From Pseudophaeomoniella oleicola (Eukaryota > Ascomycota > Eurotiomycetes > Phaeomoniellales > Phaeomoniellaceae): a DNA stretch of 64,000 bases. Below the pieces are notes generated by a model, which was not told where the DNA came from, searched no databases, and worked only from the letters and a program-made list of their open reading frames with translations. Positions 12,294 to 24,200 of the stretch are shown in pieces. Location of the stretch: the NCBI GenBank assembly GCA_003868215.1, contig QWDQ01000034.1, positions 186,001 through 250,000 on the forward strand, read 5' to 3'. Positions within the stretch are counted from its first letter, which is position 1, and each line of letters starts with the position of its first letter. A program made the position numbers and the translations under genes.

Positions 12294-13631
12294 ATGGCGC
12301 CGCAGTCGAGGAAACGCAAGTCAGAGGAAATGACAGAAGCGGAAGTAGAGGACAATATCACGGTCACGACGCCAACTGGTAGTCCTCCCACGAAGAGACT
12401 GAGGATCACTCAAGCACAAAAGCAAGCATTGATTGACAACCTGCAACTTGAGAGTAGGTGACCACCCCTCTCGAGACACTTTCATATCTAATGTCAGACA
12501 GTCACGGAAAGAGCGCGATCTCTACGCGCACATTATGCCTTGCAAGCTACAGATCTTCGGTCACGGATAGAGAGACGAATTAACCGCATACCGATCGGCT
12601 TGCGTAAAGCAACGATGGGCGAACTACTCGAAAAGCAGGCATTGTCAGTATCCAAAACAACCTCACAGTCTGCGTCCAGACCTGCCCCAACTGTACCCAA
12701 GACAAGGACTCATCCATTACCACCGCTCCCTGCCGATCGGTCAAGTGCTGCACCTAGTCCAGCGCGTCCAACCCCTCGAGGGGCCAAGAGAGGAAGTGAA
12801 ATGATGATTCATGAAGCATCAGACAAAGAGAATGCACAACCGTCATCTGCTATCGACTCGTTGGCCAATCCTAAGAATCCCAAACGTGCCAAGACGACTT
12901 CTGCCAATACTGCGAGAGGAGTATCACGTACGGTGAAGCCAGGACAAGCATCCTCCGTCCTCTCGCCAAAATCGCACAACTCACGAACACTTCCTCGTTC
13001 TCCCATAAAAGATCCAAACCCCACTCTATCTCCGTCCAAAACCCAACCTTACGTACACCGGCCAACCTCTCCTCTGAAACCGGCTTCCCCACTCAAAAGT
13101 GCAGCATCAGCAGCAACATCAGCTATCTCCGCTACGCTCGCCGGAATGGTGGAGAATGCCAAACGAGGCACCGCAAACACTGTCGCGAGAGCAAGAACAG
13201 CATCCAAAGAGAAAGTCGCGAATATGACAGCTGCCACAGCAACAACAACATCAGCAGCAGGCCGAACTAGAAAGAAGACAGCTGCCGGCACCATGGCTCC
13301 GCCACCACGTCCTCGCCTGGACCGAGCAGCATCCCAAGCATCCAACCATTCCGCAGTCTCCACATCAAGCAACACGACCACAATCGTGAGCAAGAAGCCC
13401 GCTGCTGCGACTAATACTGCCAGCAGAACGACAGCAGGAGCGAACAACACCAAACAAACCATAACGGCATCTTCTACTACAACGAAGAAGAAAGCACCCT
13501 CTTCAAAAACAACAACAGCCAAATCGAACGCTACTAAAGCCACTACTGCTTCTACAGCAGCAGCAAGGAAGACGGCTGCTGCATCGGAACCAGCGGCGGG
13601 GAGCAAGCGAGTTCTGAGGAAACGGGCTTAG
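12294..13631 (+). CDS. nbl1: Borealin / Nbl1, chromosomal passenger complex subunit
   Basis: Exon 1 (12294-12453) and exon 2 (12502-13631) are joined over a 48-nt intron and give 429 residues. Residues 36-95 match the Nbl1/borealin N-terminal domain: QALIDNLQLE, then ITERARSLRAHYALQ, RIERRINRIPIGLRKATMGEL. In this family the helix forms the three-helix bundle with survivin and INCENP that targets Aurora B to centromeres and the spindle midzone. The remainder is long, basic and disordered, rich in Ala/Thr/Ser/Pro/Lys, with several SPxK/SPIK sites that could be Cdk or Aurora substrates. It ends in the basic tail KRVLRKRA followed by TAG. The same frame stays open for another 94 codons and repeats the tail; see the separate entry. 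The N-terminal assignment is secure. Confidence 0.9.
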
Positions 13632-14075
13632 GAAGTCCCAACCTCTTCAAGACCTACAACGCCAGCTCCATCCGCCGCCAAACCAACCGCTGCCAAGAAA
13701 GCTGCTGGTACTCCTTCCTCTACCACTACTAGGTCTACTAGGACTACGACCACCACTACTACAAGAACAACAACTGCAGCAGCAATAGCAGCAGCGGCAG
13801 CAAAAAGAAAGCAAGCCGCTACCCCTCCCTCAAAAATCCCACGGACAGTTCCAGTCCCAGCACGAGCAACACCAGCAGCAGCGCGCCCTCAACGAATCCT
13901 CAGAAAACGGGTTTAGGAAGCCCCCCCAACCATCTCCTCCTCATGCTCTTCCTCATCATCATCATCCTTTTCATCTTTAACAACAACCACTGCTGCTGCT
14001 GGTGGTATTGATGGTATTGGTAAACGAGTCGCTTGGAAACGCGCTTGGTTGAAATCAAACGGAGTGATTGAATGA
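13632..14075 (+). other. In-frame coding-like extension of borealin behind two UAG codons
   Basis: After the borealin stop (TAG at 13629-13631) the same frame is open for 94 codons of the same Ala/Thr/Pro/Lys-rich composition. It ends in RILRKRV and a second TAG (13914-13916), then is open for 52 more codons containing KRVAWKRAW up to a TGA at 14073-14075. The DNA around the three tails is related: a CGAGT or CGAAT, then GGAAACGGGCTTAGGAAG-like bases, with TTGG replacing TTAG in the third. This suggests repeated duplication of the C-terminal tail. Whether ribosomes read through, or the extra copies are untranslated 3' sequence, cannot be decided here. Confidence 0.5.
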
Positions 14076-14626
14076 ACCGAGCGAGGTGAGAGACGGAAAA
14101 GAAAAGAAGAATATGGATTTTTAAACGAGGGAATGAATGAGTGTGTTTCTGTCTTGCCTTGTCTGGACGGTTGTTGGTTTTTTTCGTGTTTTTGGGCTGC
14201 TCGGTTTTATACGTATGGCGTTGCGAATTGGATTGAGTTGCATGCATTGGATGGGTAAACTTGTTACTTTTCTCTTTGCTTTTTTTTTTATACATAGGCG
14301 TGCATATATTAGATGAATTGGATCAATCAAGATCAAAGTCATGAATTCTTCTCTTCTCTTACATTTCTGTGTTACCCCGTGTCTGTCTGTCTATTATCTT
14401 CTTCGCGAGCTTCGTGAGGATGGAAAGGTAATTATTTGATACAGCTTCTTCAAACCTAGGGTAAAGCTCAAGCTACCGAATTAATACATAAAATATACCA
14501 TGATTCTGGACTTTCTGTCGTGCATCCAGAGCCGATCTGCTCTTTTCTGGCCTGTTTTTGGAGTTCCCATTTCCCCCTAACCATATACTCGCTTTCCCCC
14601 TGTGAGTGATGTGTCGAACAGACTGC
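14076..14626. other. Convergent 3' spacer between borealin and ARS2
   Basis: This is 551 bp of AT-rich sequence between convergent genes with T-rich runs (for example 14279-14290). It should hold both 3' UTRs. No gene is seen. Confidence 0.5.
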
Positions 14627-17494
14627 TTAATAGTCGAGTTCAGCTGTATTGGCCGCCGCTGCGGCAGCCGCTGCAGCTCCCGTTCCTCCTCCGATGGTCG
14701 GTTGAGCATCGAGATCTTCGTAGCTCTTCAGGCTTCTTCCTTGGACGGCTTCTCTAGGTCCCATGGTCATTCCACCTGCTCCGTCACCCCATTTACCACC
14801 TCCTCCGCCACCACCTTGGGCAAGATAGCCCATGCCACCTTGTCCCATGCGCATGCCCATACCAGGTGCGCCCACGTTGAAAGGATTGTTGCCGTGACGT
14901 GAACCTCTGCGATCATATGGACCGCTACGATTATTGAATCTACCACCTCCTCTACGTACAGCACCTGGGTTATGCATTGGCCCACCTTCTCCGCCGGACT
15001 GCATACCCGGGAAGCCACCTTGCATTGACATGAGTTGTTGACTCGTGAAGTTTCCGCCTTGCACACCGTTAAAGCCGGGCATCATGCCATTAAACCCGAA
15101 CTGAGTACCCATGGTCTGGAAATTGAAACCTCTCGGGGTGCTCTGCATGTTAACGTTTGCCACAGGGAAGTGTCCATTGCTTGTGGCATCTGTTCTCGAC
15201 GGTGCAATATGTGCGGGATCAAGGACATAGGCGTTAACTAGGTTGATCTGGGGCGTGATTAGTCAAAATGATCGGACATCAGGATCTGTCATTCTTACCT
15301 CATCCTTCAACGACTGGTACCATTCCTCATGGCGCTTTTCGACATGCTTACGCCAGAAGTGATCTGCTTTGAAGAGCTTGGCGCAGTCCGGTACTTTGCA
15401 GCGGTATTTGGACTCGTCTTCCTGTTTCACGTACTTCTTGAGCTCTTCTTCCAGTGCTTCATCCAGTGGCTTTCCTCCGATCTTTTTAACATCAACAGTA
15501 TCGGGTTCGAGAATTTGCCAAAGCTTGTCTTCGAAAGTCTTCACCCAGTTGAAGGCTCGTAACAGCTGTTGATCAGCCTTGCTCTTGAAATCTCTGGGCT
15601 TTTTCTCCTCAATCGGCGAGCCAGGCACTTCACCATCCTCTCCTTCCTTCTTCTTTCCGGGGAATGGCTGACCGAATGCGCTAGCTTTTGCTGCCGCTTT
15701 CGCTGCATTGCTCAAGCCAGCACGTGGTCGTCGAAGATGGCCTCCTGGACATTTCCGGACGAGTTCATGCACAGAGTCTGATTCGAAGACACAGAAAAAG
15801 CAAAAGTTGAAGACCCGGCGGAGATATTCTACCGTCAGATCTAACTTCTTCTTCTTCACAAGAAGTTCCTCATCGTCGAGGTCGTCTGCGTCTTCATCTT
15901 CCTCTCCCTCTTCGATCTCGAGTTTGATCTCGTCATCATTCTCTTCGAAGGCATTCCTCTTCGCCTTTGGAGGTGGAGGGATAGGCGCTTGAAGGAATCC
16001 TTTTCCACGCAGGTTTTCTACACGTTCTTCGATCTTACTAAACCCATCAACGCCGTCTCCGAACTCCGCCTCGAGTTTCTTGACCAAACGTTCGGCGAGT
16101 TCAAGATCTCTTTCAATGCGCTCTGGTGCCGAAAAGAGATCCCACAATGCTTTCTTGCGGCCGATGTGGGGGGGGTTGTGGACGCCAACATGACAAGTAA
16201 AATCACCGCGGACAGGATCTACGATCGGTTTTCCGTTGATAAGGTCCAAAGCATGTTGTGCAGTTGACTGTTTGGTGGTACCGTTGACTTCTTCTTTCAC
16301 CTCTCCATCGCCATCTTCCTCATCATCTCGACCGTCGCCCCGAACCACCTCCTCCATTGGATCAGAATCTCCAGGATGGAGCATGATCCAACCGATACGG
16401 TGGCATTTCTTCGAAGGGTTAGGGTCGCTCAAGGAAAGCCATCTGAAACCTCCTTCTGCCTCTCCTAGATGTTCTTTGCAAAACTCTTCGATTTTCTCAC
16501 GACTGACATTCGGAGCCAGAGTCTTGATCAATAGTGCTGGATCGTCGATAGAATCATCACGTAGATCACCCCCACGAGCAGGCACCAAATCTTGGACTCC
16601 GAGAACTTCACCGACTGCCGTTGCTTCACCTTCTTCTTTCTCCACAATGCCGCCTGCACCATCACTCTCGTTCTTGTAGATACCCTCAAGTGTGAACTCG
16701 TCGAAAAGACCAGACTCAATATCAGTTTGCCACTTCGAGTATGGTCCCTGCCTGAATTCCATGAGCCGACGTCGAATTGGGTCACGAACTTCTGGCAGAT
16801 AGCGTTCCTTGAACCACTCTTCGCTTTTGTGTTGTTGAACAAAGTTCCGAGCCATCTTGATCTGAAACTCTAGCTTGTACTGATCGTAGGCAGCCTGGAT
16901 TTGCGACCGTTCCTTCTCACGGTCTTCCCGTGCCTCTCGTTCTCCCTTTACACGATCAGACGGCCTCCGTCCACCTGACTTGGCGCGCTCTTTTTCCTCT
17001 TTCATCTGTTGTTCAAATTTCCACCATTCTGCGAACCAGTTGAAGCCAACTTGGATATCAAGCGAAAGCGGAGGTGCCATCGGGTTTGTCTTTAGAACTG
17101 GTTTTGGAGGGTCTTGGCCGGGAACGTAACGATCAATGTTTGCTGGTGGCGGGGATGGTCGACGACGATCATCTCGATCTCGTGGTCTAGAATCGTTGTA
17201 GTAGTCATCTCGTCGAGGTCGCTCCCGCTCACGATCTCTGTTTCCCGGTTGATAACGGTCTACACCTACAGGAGATCGACTGCGATCTCTACCCCCACGA
17301 CGGCGGTCGCCTGCTTGAAACAATAAGGTTAGGCTTTGCGTCATGCAATCGAGGGACCGTGACAACGCACCTGGAGACCTTCGTCGATAAGTATCTGTCC
17401 TCCGATATTCATCGTCATCCCGCCCATATTTCGCAGGAGCTGGACGATCATTCTCTGTAGGAGAACCGAAGGTTTCGTAAGGATTCATGATCAT
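14627..17494 (-). CDS. ars2: Serrate/ARS2 (Pir2) family RNA-processing factor
   Basis: Three exons (17494-17371, 17310-15299, 15247-14627) encode 918 residues. The N-terminus is an Arg/Asp/Ser-rich disordered region. Next comes the SERRATE/Ars2 N-terminal domain (GFNWFAEWWKFEQQ), and a long helical core containing TVEYLRRVFNFCFFCV, a hallmark run of the family. A C2H2 finger follows (YRCKVPDC..., spacing C-x4-C-x12-H-x4-H, near residue 680). The tail is Gly/Met-rich and ends with a poly-Ala stretch and NTAELDY. ARS2 proteins bridge the nuclear cap-binding complex to RNA maturation or degradation machinery; S. pombe Pir2 also acts in heterochromatin RNA decay. The first intron (60 nt) is in frame and stop-free. 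A second ATG two codons into the protein could equally be the start. Confidence 0.94.
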
Positions 17495-18832
17495 CGACTT
17501 CTTCGGTCAGCGGAACTGGTTGGCGGTCGCCAGGCGCCACGGATGCGCCACGACGAGAGCTTATGTAACGGCGAACCCAGAGAGTGGCGGTATTGAAGTA
17601 GGGCTAAGGTCATGGAGAGGACACGTTAGATCGAATTTGAAAGAGGATGAAAAATGCATGATGATAAAGATGTGGTAATGAATGGAACAAGAAGTGAGGA
17701 ATGAAGATGGGTAGCAGCGGGCGCAAAAGGCCACAAGAGAGATGTATAAATAAGGTGGTGCAGTCAGAGTATATGGGTAGGGTGCATTAGAGAGCAAACC
17801 CTTGCAGCGACGAGACTTGAGCAAGGTATGCAGGACCGCAGGGTAGACAGCTCGAATAAGAAGTGAAAGGTAGATGAAGCTAAAGGTACGAGATTCCAGG
17901 AGGGTTAAGATCGCCAGCTAGCAGAGCGAATTGACAAGTGATCCGATGAGGTGAAAAACCTACAAGAAGGGCTGAAAGTGCGCAGAGAGCAACAAAGGAA
18001 TAATGCGCGATTCGGGTGTTGTACGTATGGAAATGAACGTGGTGGTCGGGTTTAAAAGGTGACGGGATGTGGAAGATGTGATGGAAGTTGACGATGAGAT
18101 GAGATGAGCTGAGCTGGTTCGTGTTGCTCGTGACGGAAGCACCACCCTACCTTCTCGGCCGCCGTAGCGGAGGACTACTACTACGTACTACCTTACGTAC
18201 TAAGTCAGTTACGAAGTGAGGAGAAGTAATTGATTAATGCAGCGAGGCCCGTTTCACTTCTTCGGCTAAGCTTCAAGGGACAACCAATAACCGATAAGAC
18301 GCATACTCGGCGATCTTATGAGGGATGAGGGATGCTTCCAGGTAAGTTTGGGGCCCCCGGGAGCAACGTACCGCCCAGAGGTCTTAACTACGTAGTACGT
18401 AGTAACGTTCTCATAGTAATTACTTCACGCGGGCAATGTAGGGCAGATCAGACAACGTGATATTGATCGTGATCTGGTGGGAAGGGAGGGGAGGCGCGGT
18501 TTCTGCCTCGGTATTCCACCCAATGTCTTTGATGCATCCGGCTGGCTTCCTTTACTGTTGTGCTACGCTTGTGGTATTAAGGTATCTCTCTCCATCCCCC
18601 AACAACCCCATAATGACGCCTTCGGTCTGATTCCAGATCTACGTTCATCAATCAATACAGTGAACGTCTACTACGATACCATAAATCTCCAACGAACACC
18701 TATCTCTCTCTACTCCTTTCTCGACTTCCAAACTCAAGTCCTGAATATTAACAAGCAATCCACATTAACGTCACTTCCCACAGGGACCCGTCAATCACCG
18801 CATCCTCATCTGTCGAACACCCTGTCATCGCC
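17495..18832. other. Divergent upstream region of ARS2 and TSPO genes
   Basis: These 1.34 kb contain no convincing gene. They hold one exact ACTACGTAGT palindrome (18387-18396) and several TACGTACT variants (18176-18215). A CT-rich leader (18640-18830) precedes the TSPO start. Confidence 0.5.
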
Positions 18833-19438
18833 ATGGCTTACGTGCCTTCGCTAACGCTTCCCGCCAAACTGTTCGAGATCCCAGCCGTCTCCATTCTCCT
18901 TCCGATCACTCTCGGTGGCGTCATTGGTTACAGCACACGACCAAAGAAGACACAAGAGACTTATCTAGCGTTGAAGCAGCCTCCGCTACGCCCTCCACCG
19001 CAGGTATTTGGCCCCGTATGGACGGCTCTCTACGGGTTGATGGGATACGCGGCGCACCGGGCGTGGACCACCGGCATGTCGTCCTTCCAGCCAGCCATCG
19101 TCGAAGCCACCCGCCGGGGTGCAACCGTCTACTCGGTCCAATTGGTGCTCAACATGATCTGGATGCCGCTGTTCTTCGGTGCTGAGAGACCGATCGAGGC
19201 CAGCGGAGACATCGTTGCTCTGACAGGCGCGGTCGGCTACCTCGCATATACCTGGTCCAAAGTTGACACCGTCGCCGCCTGGTGTCTAGCTCCTTACCTC
19301 GGCTGGCTTGGTTTCGCTACCTATCTTTCCATCGGCGCCGGTTACCTGAACGACTGGGATTTTGCGTCCAAGGAGAAAAGCAGAGCTTCTAAATCGGGTG
19401 AAACCAAGTTCGTGGACGAGGAACCAAAGTCATCGTAG
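18833..19438 (+). CDS. TspO/MBR (translocator protein) family membrane protein
   Basis: A single exon of 201 residues, slightly longer than the usual 160-180 because of a charged C-terminal tail. Five hydrophobic segments and the family marks are visible: the run from LALKQPPLRPPPQVFGPVW to LYGLMGYA, NMIWMPLFFG in segment 3, and the WCLAPYLGWLGFATYLSIG segment. Residues in the last segment form the cholesterol/porphyrin-binding face in known TSPO proteins. In eukaryotes TSPO sits in the outer mitochondrial membrane (or the secretory pathway) and binds tetrapyrroles and sterols; the exact role in fungi is not settled. The start GCCATGGCT has excellent context. Confidence 0.93.
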   Translation: MAYVPSLTLPAKLFEIPAVSILLPITLGGVIGYSTRPKKTQETYLALKQPPLRPPPQVFGPVWTALYGLMGYAAHRAWTTGMSSFQPAIVEATRRGATVYSVQLVLNMIWMPLFFGAERPIEASGDIVALTGAVGYLAYTWSKVDTVAAWCLAPYLGWLGFATYLSIGAGYLNDWDFASKEKSRASKSGETKFVDEEPKSS

Positions 19439-20155
19439 ATAGGACGATCAGTCTACTAGATACCTGAGCTTGATCACTGCCATGTGCTGCAGTGCCGGAT
19501 ATCATTTTCGCGTCAAAGCACATTCGTTAACCTTCACTATGGTTCATAAGAGCAAGGGAACGAGATCTTCTTTCCACAATTTTCACATAAAGCTCACTAC
19601 TCGCGGCTAATCGAATCACAAAGACGATAGCGCCAGTGTGCAAAAATACAAATTGATCATTCTGTCAAGAGCCCAATCGATTCCACGTCAGACTGGTCAG
19701 CGAGGATAACAAGGAGAATCGTAACATATTGATAGCGAGTGACGTCCCAATTGGCTCCCTTTGCCTTCCGCGAGGATCCTTCTAATCTGGTCATAAGCTG
19801 GCGTGATAAAGTGGTGTGATGTGATACCGTTCCCGTCTAGAGAGAGTCGGTAGGTCGTAACATAGTAAATTTGAAAGTAAAGAACACCGATAACCAGTGC
19901 AATGGCAGTGGGTATCTGGGGTTAAGAATGTGTTGCTGTGCGACTGGTTCACTGGTGTGTAGATCTGACAAGAAAATCGTACCGGCCGTGCCCGAATCCC
20001 ATGATTTCCCCCCATATCCAAAAAAAAAAAAAACAAAAAAAAAAAAACAAAAAAAAACAGAAAATGCGAACCGCTTGCTAACAGGCCATAAAAACACGGT
20101 CATAGAATTGCTGAAATCGAAGATAGCATAGTGAGGACGGTGATCTCGTGAGACC
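19439..20155. other. Convergent 3' spacer with A-rich tract
   Basis: This is 717 bp between the convergent TSPO and hapB genes. It contains a nearly pure A tract (20020-20057) interrupted by single C residues. On the hapB strand this is a T-rich stretch in the 3' UTR region. No gene is seen. Confidence 0.55.
20020..20057. repeat. Poly(A) tract
   Basis: Thirty-eight bases are adenine apart from isolated C interruptions. The tract lies about 100 bp beyond the hapB stop codon. It has no target-site duplications or element body, so I do not read it as a retroposon tail. Confidence 0.8.
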
Positions 20156-21244
20156 TCAGCCGTCATCGTCCTCATCCTCGTCCACTTCTTCACTTTCTTC
20201 AGCGCTCTCAGGTGGCCGCGAAGCATCAGAAGTTCTGGACCTTTTGACTGGCGCATTTTCGTCATTTAACTCGCCAGCCTTGCGCTTATGGCCGGATGCA
20301 TGTGCGTCGTTGATCTGCTTATTTTTAGCGCTATTGGCGATAGCTTCTTCGACGGTGGCGCCTTTTTCCATAGCAGCGACCTCTTCCGCGGTTAGAAAAC
20401 GACCGCCAGGCCCTCTGGGTCGCCTCATAGCATGGTTGTGTCGAGACTCGTGTAGATACGGCTTACGGCCTTTTGACGTGAGGCGTAGCTGTTCTTCGAG
20501 CTTTTGTCGAGCAACACGGCGTTTGAGAATACGATGAAACTGCTTCGCGTTGACATAGAGTGGTGATTCCTCGGCGGCTCCGCCAACCATTTCCGGTGAA
20601 GGTTGGGTTTGTTGCATGGGAGCCGGCGGAGGTGGCATCTGTGAGGGAGGAAGACCTGGCCGAGGGACAGTGTTATTCATGACTGGTTGAGCAACCTGGG
20701 TATGAGGGCTGCTCAGCTGTTGACTCATCCGACGTTGCTGAGCCATCGCATTCCCGGCAGGCATATTTGGCATTGGCGGAATCTGCCCTGAGGCCTGTGG
20801 TGGTGATCGTGGATTCCTGTTATCCTTGCCACCCATCCGTGGCGATCCACGAGCACCAGGCATCCCACCACTCAGCGGCTCATGCTGTAACCCATAATTG
20901 AATGGACCACTTGGAGCGGTCGGTCCCATGGCGGCAGCAGTTGCCATGGCGGCTGCTTGGGTTGGTGATATCCCGTACTGTTGAGACATATTCGTTGACA
21001 CACTATAAGGTGGGTAGGCCATTTGTTGATGGGCGTTAGGTTGCGGTTGGTAAGGATTCTGGGATTGCGAGGATATTATAGGTGACGCTTGATTGGGATT
21101 GCCTTGTTGAATGTGCGGTTGTTGCGATGTTGGCGATGCCATCGCGTTAGCTGCGTTTTGCTGCGACGATTGATAAGGGCCTTGCATATGGGAAGGTTGA
21201 TGCTGAGCATACGCTGGCTGTTGGTGTGGTGTTTGGAACTCCAT
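20156..21244 (-). CDS. hapB: CCAAT-binding factor subunit HapB (NF-YA/Hap2)
   Basis: One exon, 362 residues. Residues 226-287 are the NF-YA/CBF-B domain: [20 protein letters not shown] (the helix that binds the HapC/HapE dimer), a linker, then [21 protein letters not shown] (the CCAAT-contacting part). The N-terminal 220 residues are Gln/Pro/Met-rich, as in other Hap2-type activators. The C-terminus carries a basic patch (HKRKAGE and VKRSRTSD, a likely nuclear import signal) and an acidic end. With HapC and HapE it forms the CCAAT-binding complex that regulates iron, redox, nitrogen and secondary metabolism in filamentous fungi. The ATG at 21244 is the first in frame. Introns in the 5' UTR cannot be excluded. 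Confidence 0.95.
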   Translation of the reverse strand: MEFQTPHQQPAYAQHQPSHMQGPYQSSQQNAANAMASPTSQQPHIQQGNPNQASPIISSQSQNPYQPQPNAHQQMAYPPYSVSTNMSQQYGISPTQAAAMATAAAMGPTAPSGPFNYGLQHEPLSGGMPGARGSPRMGGKDNRNPRSPPQASGQIPPMPNMPAGNAMAQQRRMSQQLSSPHTQVAQPVMNNTVPRPGLPPSQMPPPPAPMQQTQPSPEMVGGAAEESPLYVNAKQFHRILKRRVARQKLEEQLRLTSKGRKPYLHESRHNHAMRRPRGPGGRFLTAEEVAAMEKGATVEEAIANSAKNKQINDAHASGHKRKAGELNDENAPVKRSRTSDASRPPESAEESEEVDEDEDDDG

Positions 21245-24200
21245 CTTGAGAGCGAGTTCGGTCGCAACGGGCGCGTTGAGACTAACCTATTCACGGTACA
21301 ATCTAGGAGTCGACAAGACTATATTCGCTTTCCCACACCGTAGTCTTCCGCGTTGGCGTCCTTGATGTTGCTTGACAGGTTTCGCGAAGTGCGGCGCTCC
21401 ACGGTGGCGCGACGAATGAGGTCCTCGAGATGCGATAAGGTGGTAATCGCGAGATCTAATTCGCGGGTCTAGTCTGCGCAAGGTCTATCCTGTCAGCTTC
21501 TAGTGCAGCTCCAGACAGTCACTGGATCGCCAGCCCCATATGAAGTCGAACTCACCTTGAAGACACTCAGTTGAACGTCACTTGGCGATTTCGAGGTGAA
21601 ATATCGAGCAATATCACAACAAGTCTGCTTGTGATCTGCGACTTCGCTCTGCGGAGGTTCCGGGTTTTAGTGACGCGATCACCGGTGACGCAGGGCGAGG
21701 TCTCTCGAGGGTTGGGCAGCGACGCAGGGCTAGAATCGAGGCTGCGCAAAAAAGCGATGCGTTGTCACTATCCGGAAGAAGGTCTGCCTACTGTGACGCG
21801 GGGGTTCGCGCTGAGTAGTACAGCACCGGCCTTTACTAAGGAGAGGAGTAACAGAAGCGCTGCTGTACAATACGCCTTATTTTCCCCTGCAATATGAGCG
21901 CGTTTGCTATAGACCTCGATGAAGCGGTCACTATAACGTTTGCGATCTATTTCGGTGAAGCACCATGGTTAGCAAGTGAAAGAGTTGCAGGTTCGCGATA
22001 GATCATTGGAGGGGGTGGATAAAGTGGGCAGCTCGAATTGGCGGTGATTTGACAATTGATGAGTTGGCAGTGCGGGAACTCATGCACGCCCCGAAACATA
22101 CCTTGACTTGCCGATCAGATTAGACCACGACTTTTTTTTTCTTTTTTGAGATCAAGGCATGCAGTTGCGCACGACTTTCTCCAAGAAAAACGGTGCACCA
22201 GGATTTGACGGTTAATTCAATAGCAATGCGGCCGGCCGCTATTGAGGTCTTCCTTGGGTGATGAATGTAATGGGAGAGAGCACTTCGGGTAGAAAGCTGG
22301 GGAGCTGGGGAGATTGGGTTTTTAGCGACGATGACTGAAGTCCGACCGACGGCTGGTCTTTTTTTTTTTTTTCTTCCTTTGCTTGACGCGCGATTCCCTT
22401 GCCAAAAGGTAGTAGTCAGGCGGGTGCAAGGGATCGTTCCTATTTTGTTTTGCTTCGCCCGGTTTCCCGTATGTGGTGTAGGTAGGAAGCCGCTGACAGC
22501 CGTTCACAAAGAGATCAAACTGTCGCGTCAATTGATGGCATGAATCACTATCTGACGATACCTGATCTTCAGTGACGATATCGCCCTGTTTGGATAATTC
22601 TTGGTTGTTGCTAATTATCGATTGGCCGTGCAATACCTCCAGGTACAGTACCAAGAGACTCAGTTAGCAACAGGCCAATGGCTGACGAGAACGTCACCAG
22701 CAGGCGTGGACGTTTCAGACAGAAGCAAGGCTGAATAACCGGGTGAATTGGGTCCCCTCCTTGGGCGTGCGATCGCTCGCGTGCAGTCAAACGGTGATTG
22801 GTCGATGAAGGAGTTGCTTGGGATCAAAACGTGGACCTGATGGCAGTGATTGGAGCCCAAGTCACGAGTTTGGCGGTGATGTTGATGATGATTCGTGAGT
22901 TGGGGAAAGAAGTGGGAAATCGGCGGGCAAGGTTTTTCTTTACTACGTAGTAGGAACGAAAGATGAGGCAGCGAAACAGCTTCTTTGAATGGCTGCGCCC
23001 TGGATGACGGTGGGTTGCTACTAAGCTTAGGCGAGAAAAAGGCGGTCGACGGAAGAATAAGTGGTCTGTCCCGTACATATGAGAATATAATATGGTACAG
23101 TACAGTCTTCGTACGGGAGGAGTAACGTACCTTTAGGTAGCTCGTCGAGTCGTAGGGGTGGATGGAATGGTTGGGAGGTGGATTATGGATCAAATTACCG
23201 TAAGTTACCACGTACCATAGGAGAACGGGGAACCTTTTTCCAGCTCGCTTGAGTCTGGCGGTCCTTCGATGTTTTTTCTTCGAAGTTATGGAAACCAAAG
23301 AAGATCGCCCAGCATGCGCCACTTGACTTATCGCCTAATGCGTGACTCGCCCGAGTTCAGAGCAAGCGGTGACTGGGTGAGAAAGAAGTGATGGATTCGC
23401 CTTTTTCCAGTGAAGACTGAAATCGAGAGAGAGCAGAAGCCTTGAGGAGCTTGGTCCGTATCACTGCCTGACGTAGCCTAACACGAACAAATTCTCATCT
23501 CCCCTCCCCCCCAAGCCTAATTCCCCACGAGACAAACCTCTTTTTCCTTCGGATTTCTCTTTTCTGTGATGTTACGAGGCGCTGCGTTGGCTGATTTGAT
23601 TAAAAGTTGCCAGGGTCAGTTCTGACGGGAGGTGCTGTCTCTGGTGGTGGATGGTCGGATGGTCGCCAGTATGCGGCCTCTTGTGGCTTGGGTGGTGGGG
23701 GCTGTTACTAGGTACCTAGGTAGGTACCGTAGGTAGGTAAGGTAAGGTTGGCATACCTCGTATCCGTACCGTACAGTCCTCCGTAAAATTGATTGGTTCG
23801 ACGAAACACCACCCAAATACGACGGGTGATTGGGAAGTGATTGAGAGTATGAGAGAGGAGCCTGTGATCGGTGATTGGTGAGATGGAGCTGAAATTGAGC
23901 ACAATTAAGGTTCGCTAAAATATGATTGGTGAGACATGCTAAAATGATTGATTTACATAGTATGTGCCTACAATACAACGTAAGTATCTGTTTGACTTAC
24001 TACCTGACTGGGATAGTCTTTGCTTTGAGTAACTTAGGATCTCTTGTCCTGTGGCTACCAAGGTACAGCACTGTAAGTAGGTAAAGGTACCTAGGTAAGG
24101 TAATTAGATAGTGTCTCTTGGAAGTCCTACAGAGTATTCATACCTATCCTAACTGCTGTTACCTACTACCTAGGCACGTAGTACGATATCTAAGGTGCAC

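Noticed and set aside
13049-13606. 185-codon antisense frame rich in Val/Ala over borealin
   Set aside because: It is the reverse complement of the Ala/Thr/Lys-rich borealin tail.
20020-20057. Poly(A) tract as a retroposon tail
   Set aside because: No element body, target-site duplication or second copy is visible; it is simply a T-rich 3' region of hapB on the minus strand.
22660-23322. 220-codon open frame on the minus strand
   Set aside because: It begins with GTG, has no family resemblance or splice logic, and lies in a palindrome-rich intergenic region. Chance is more likely.
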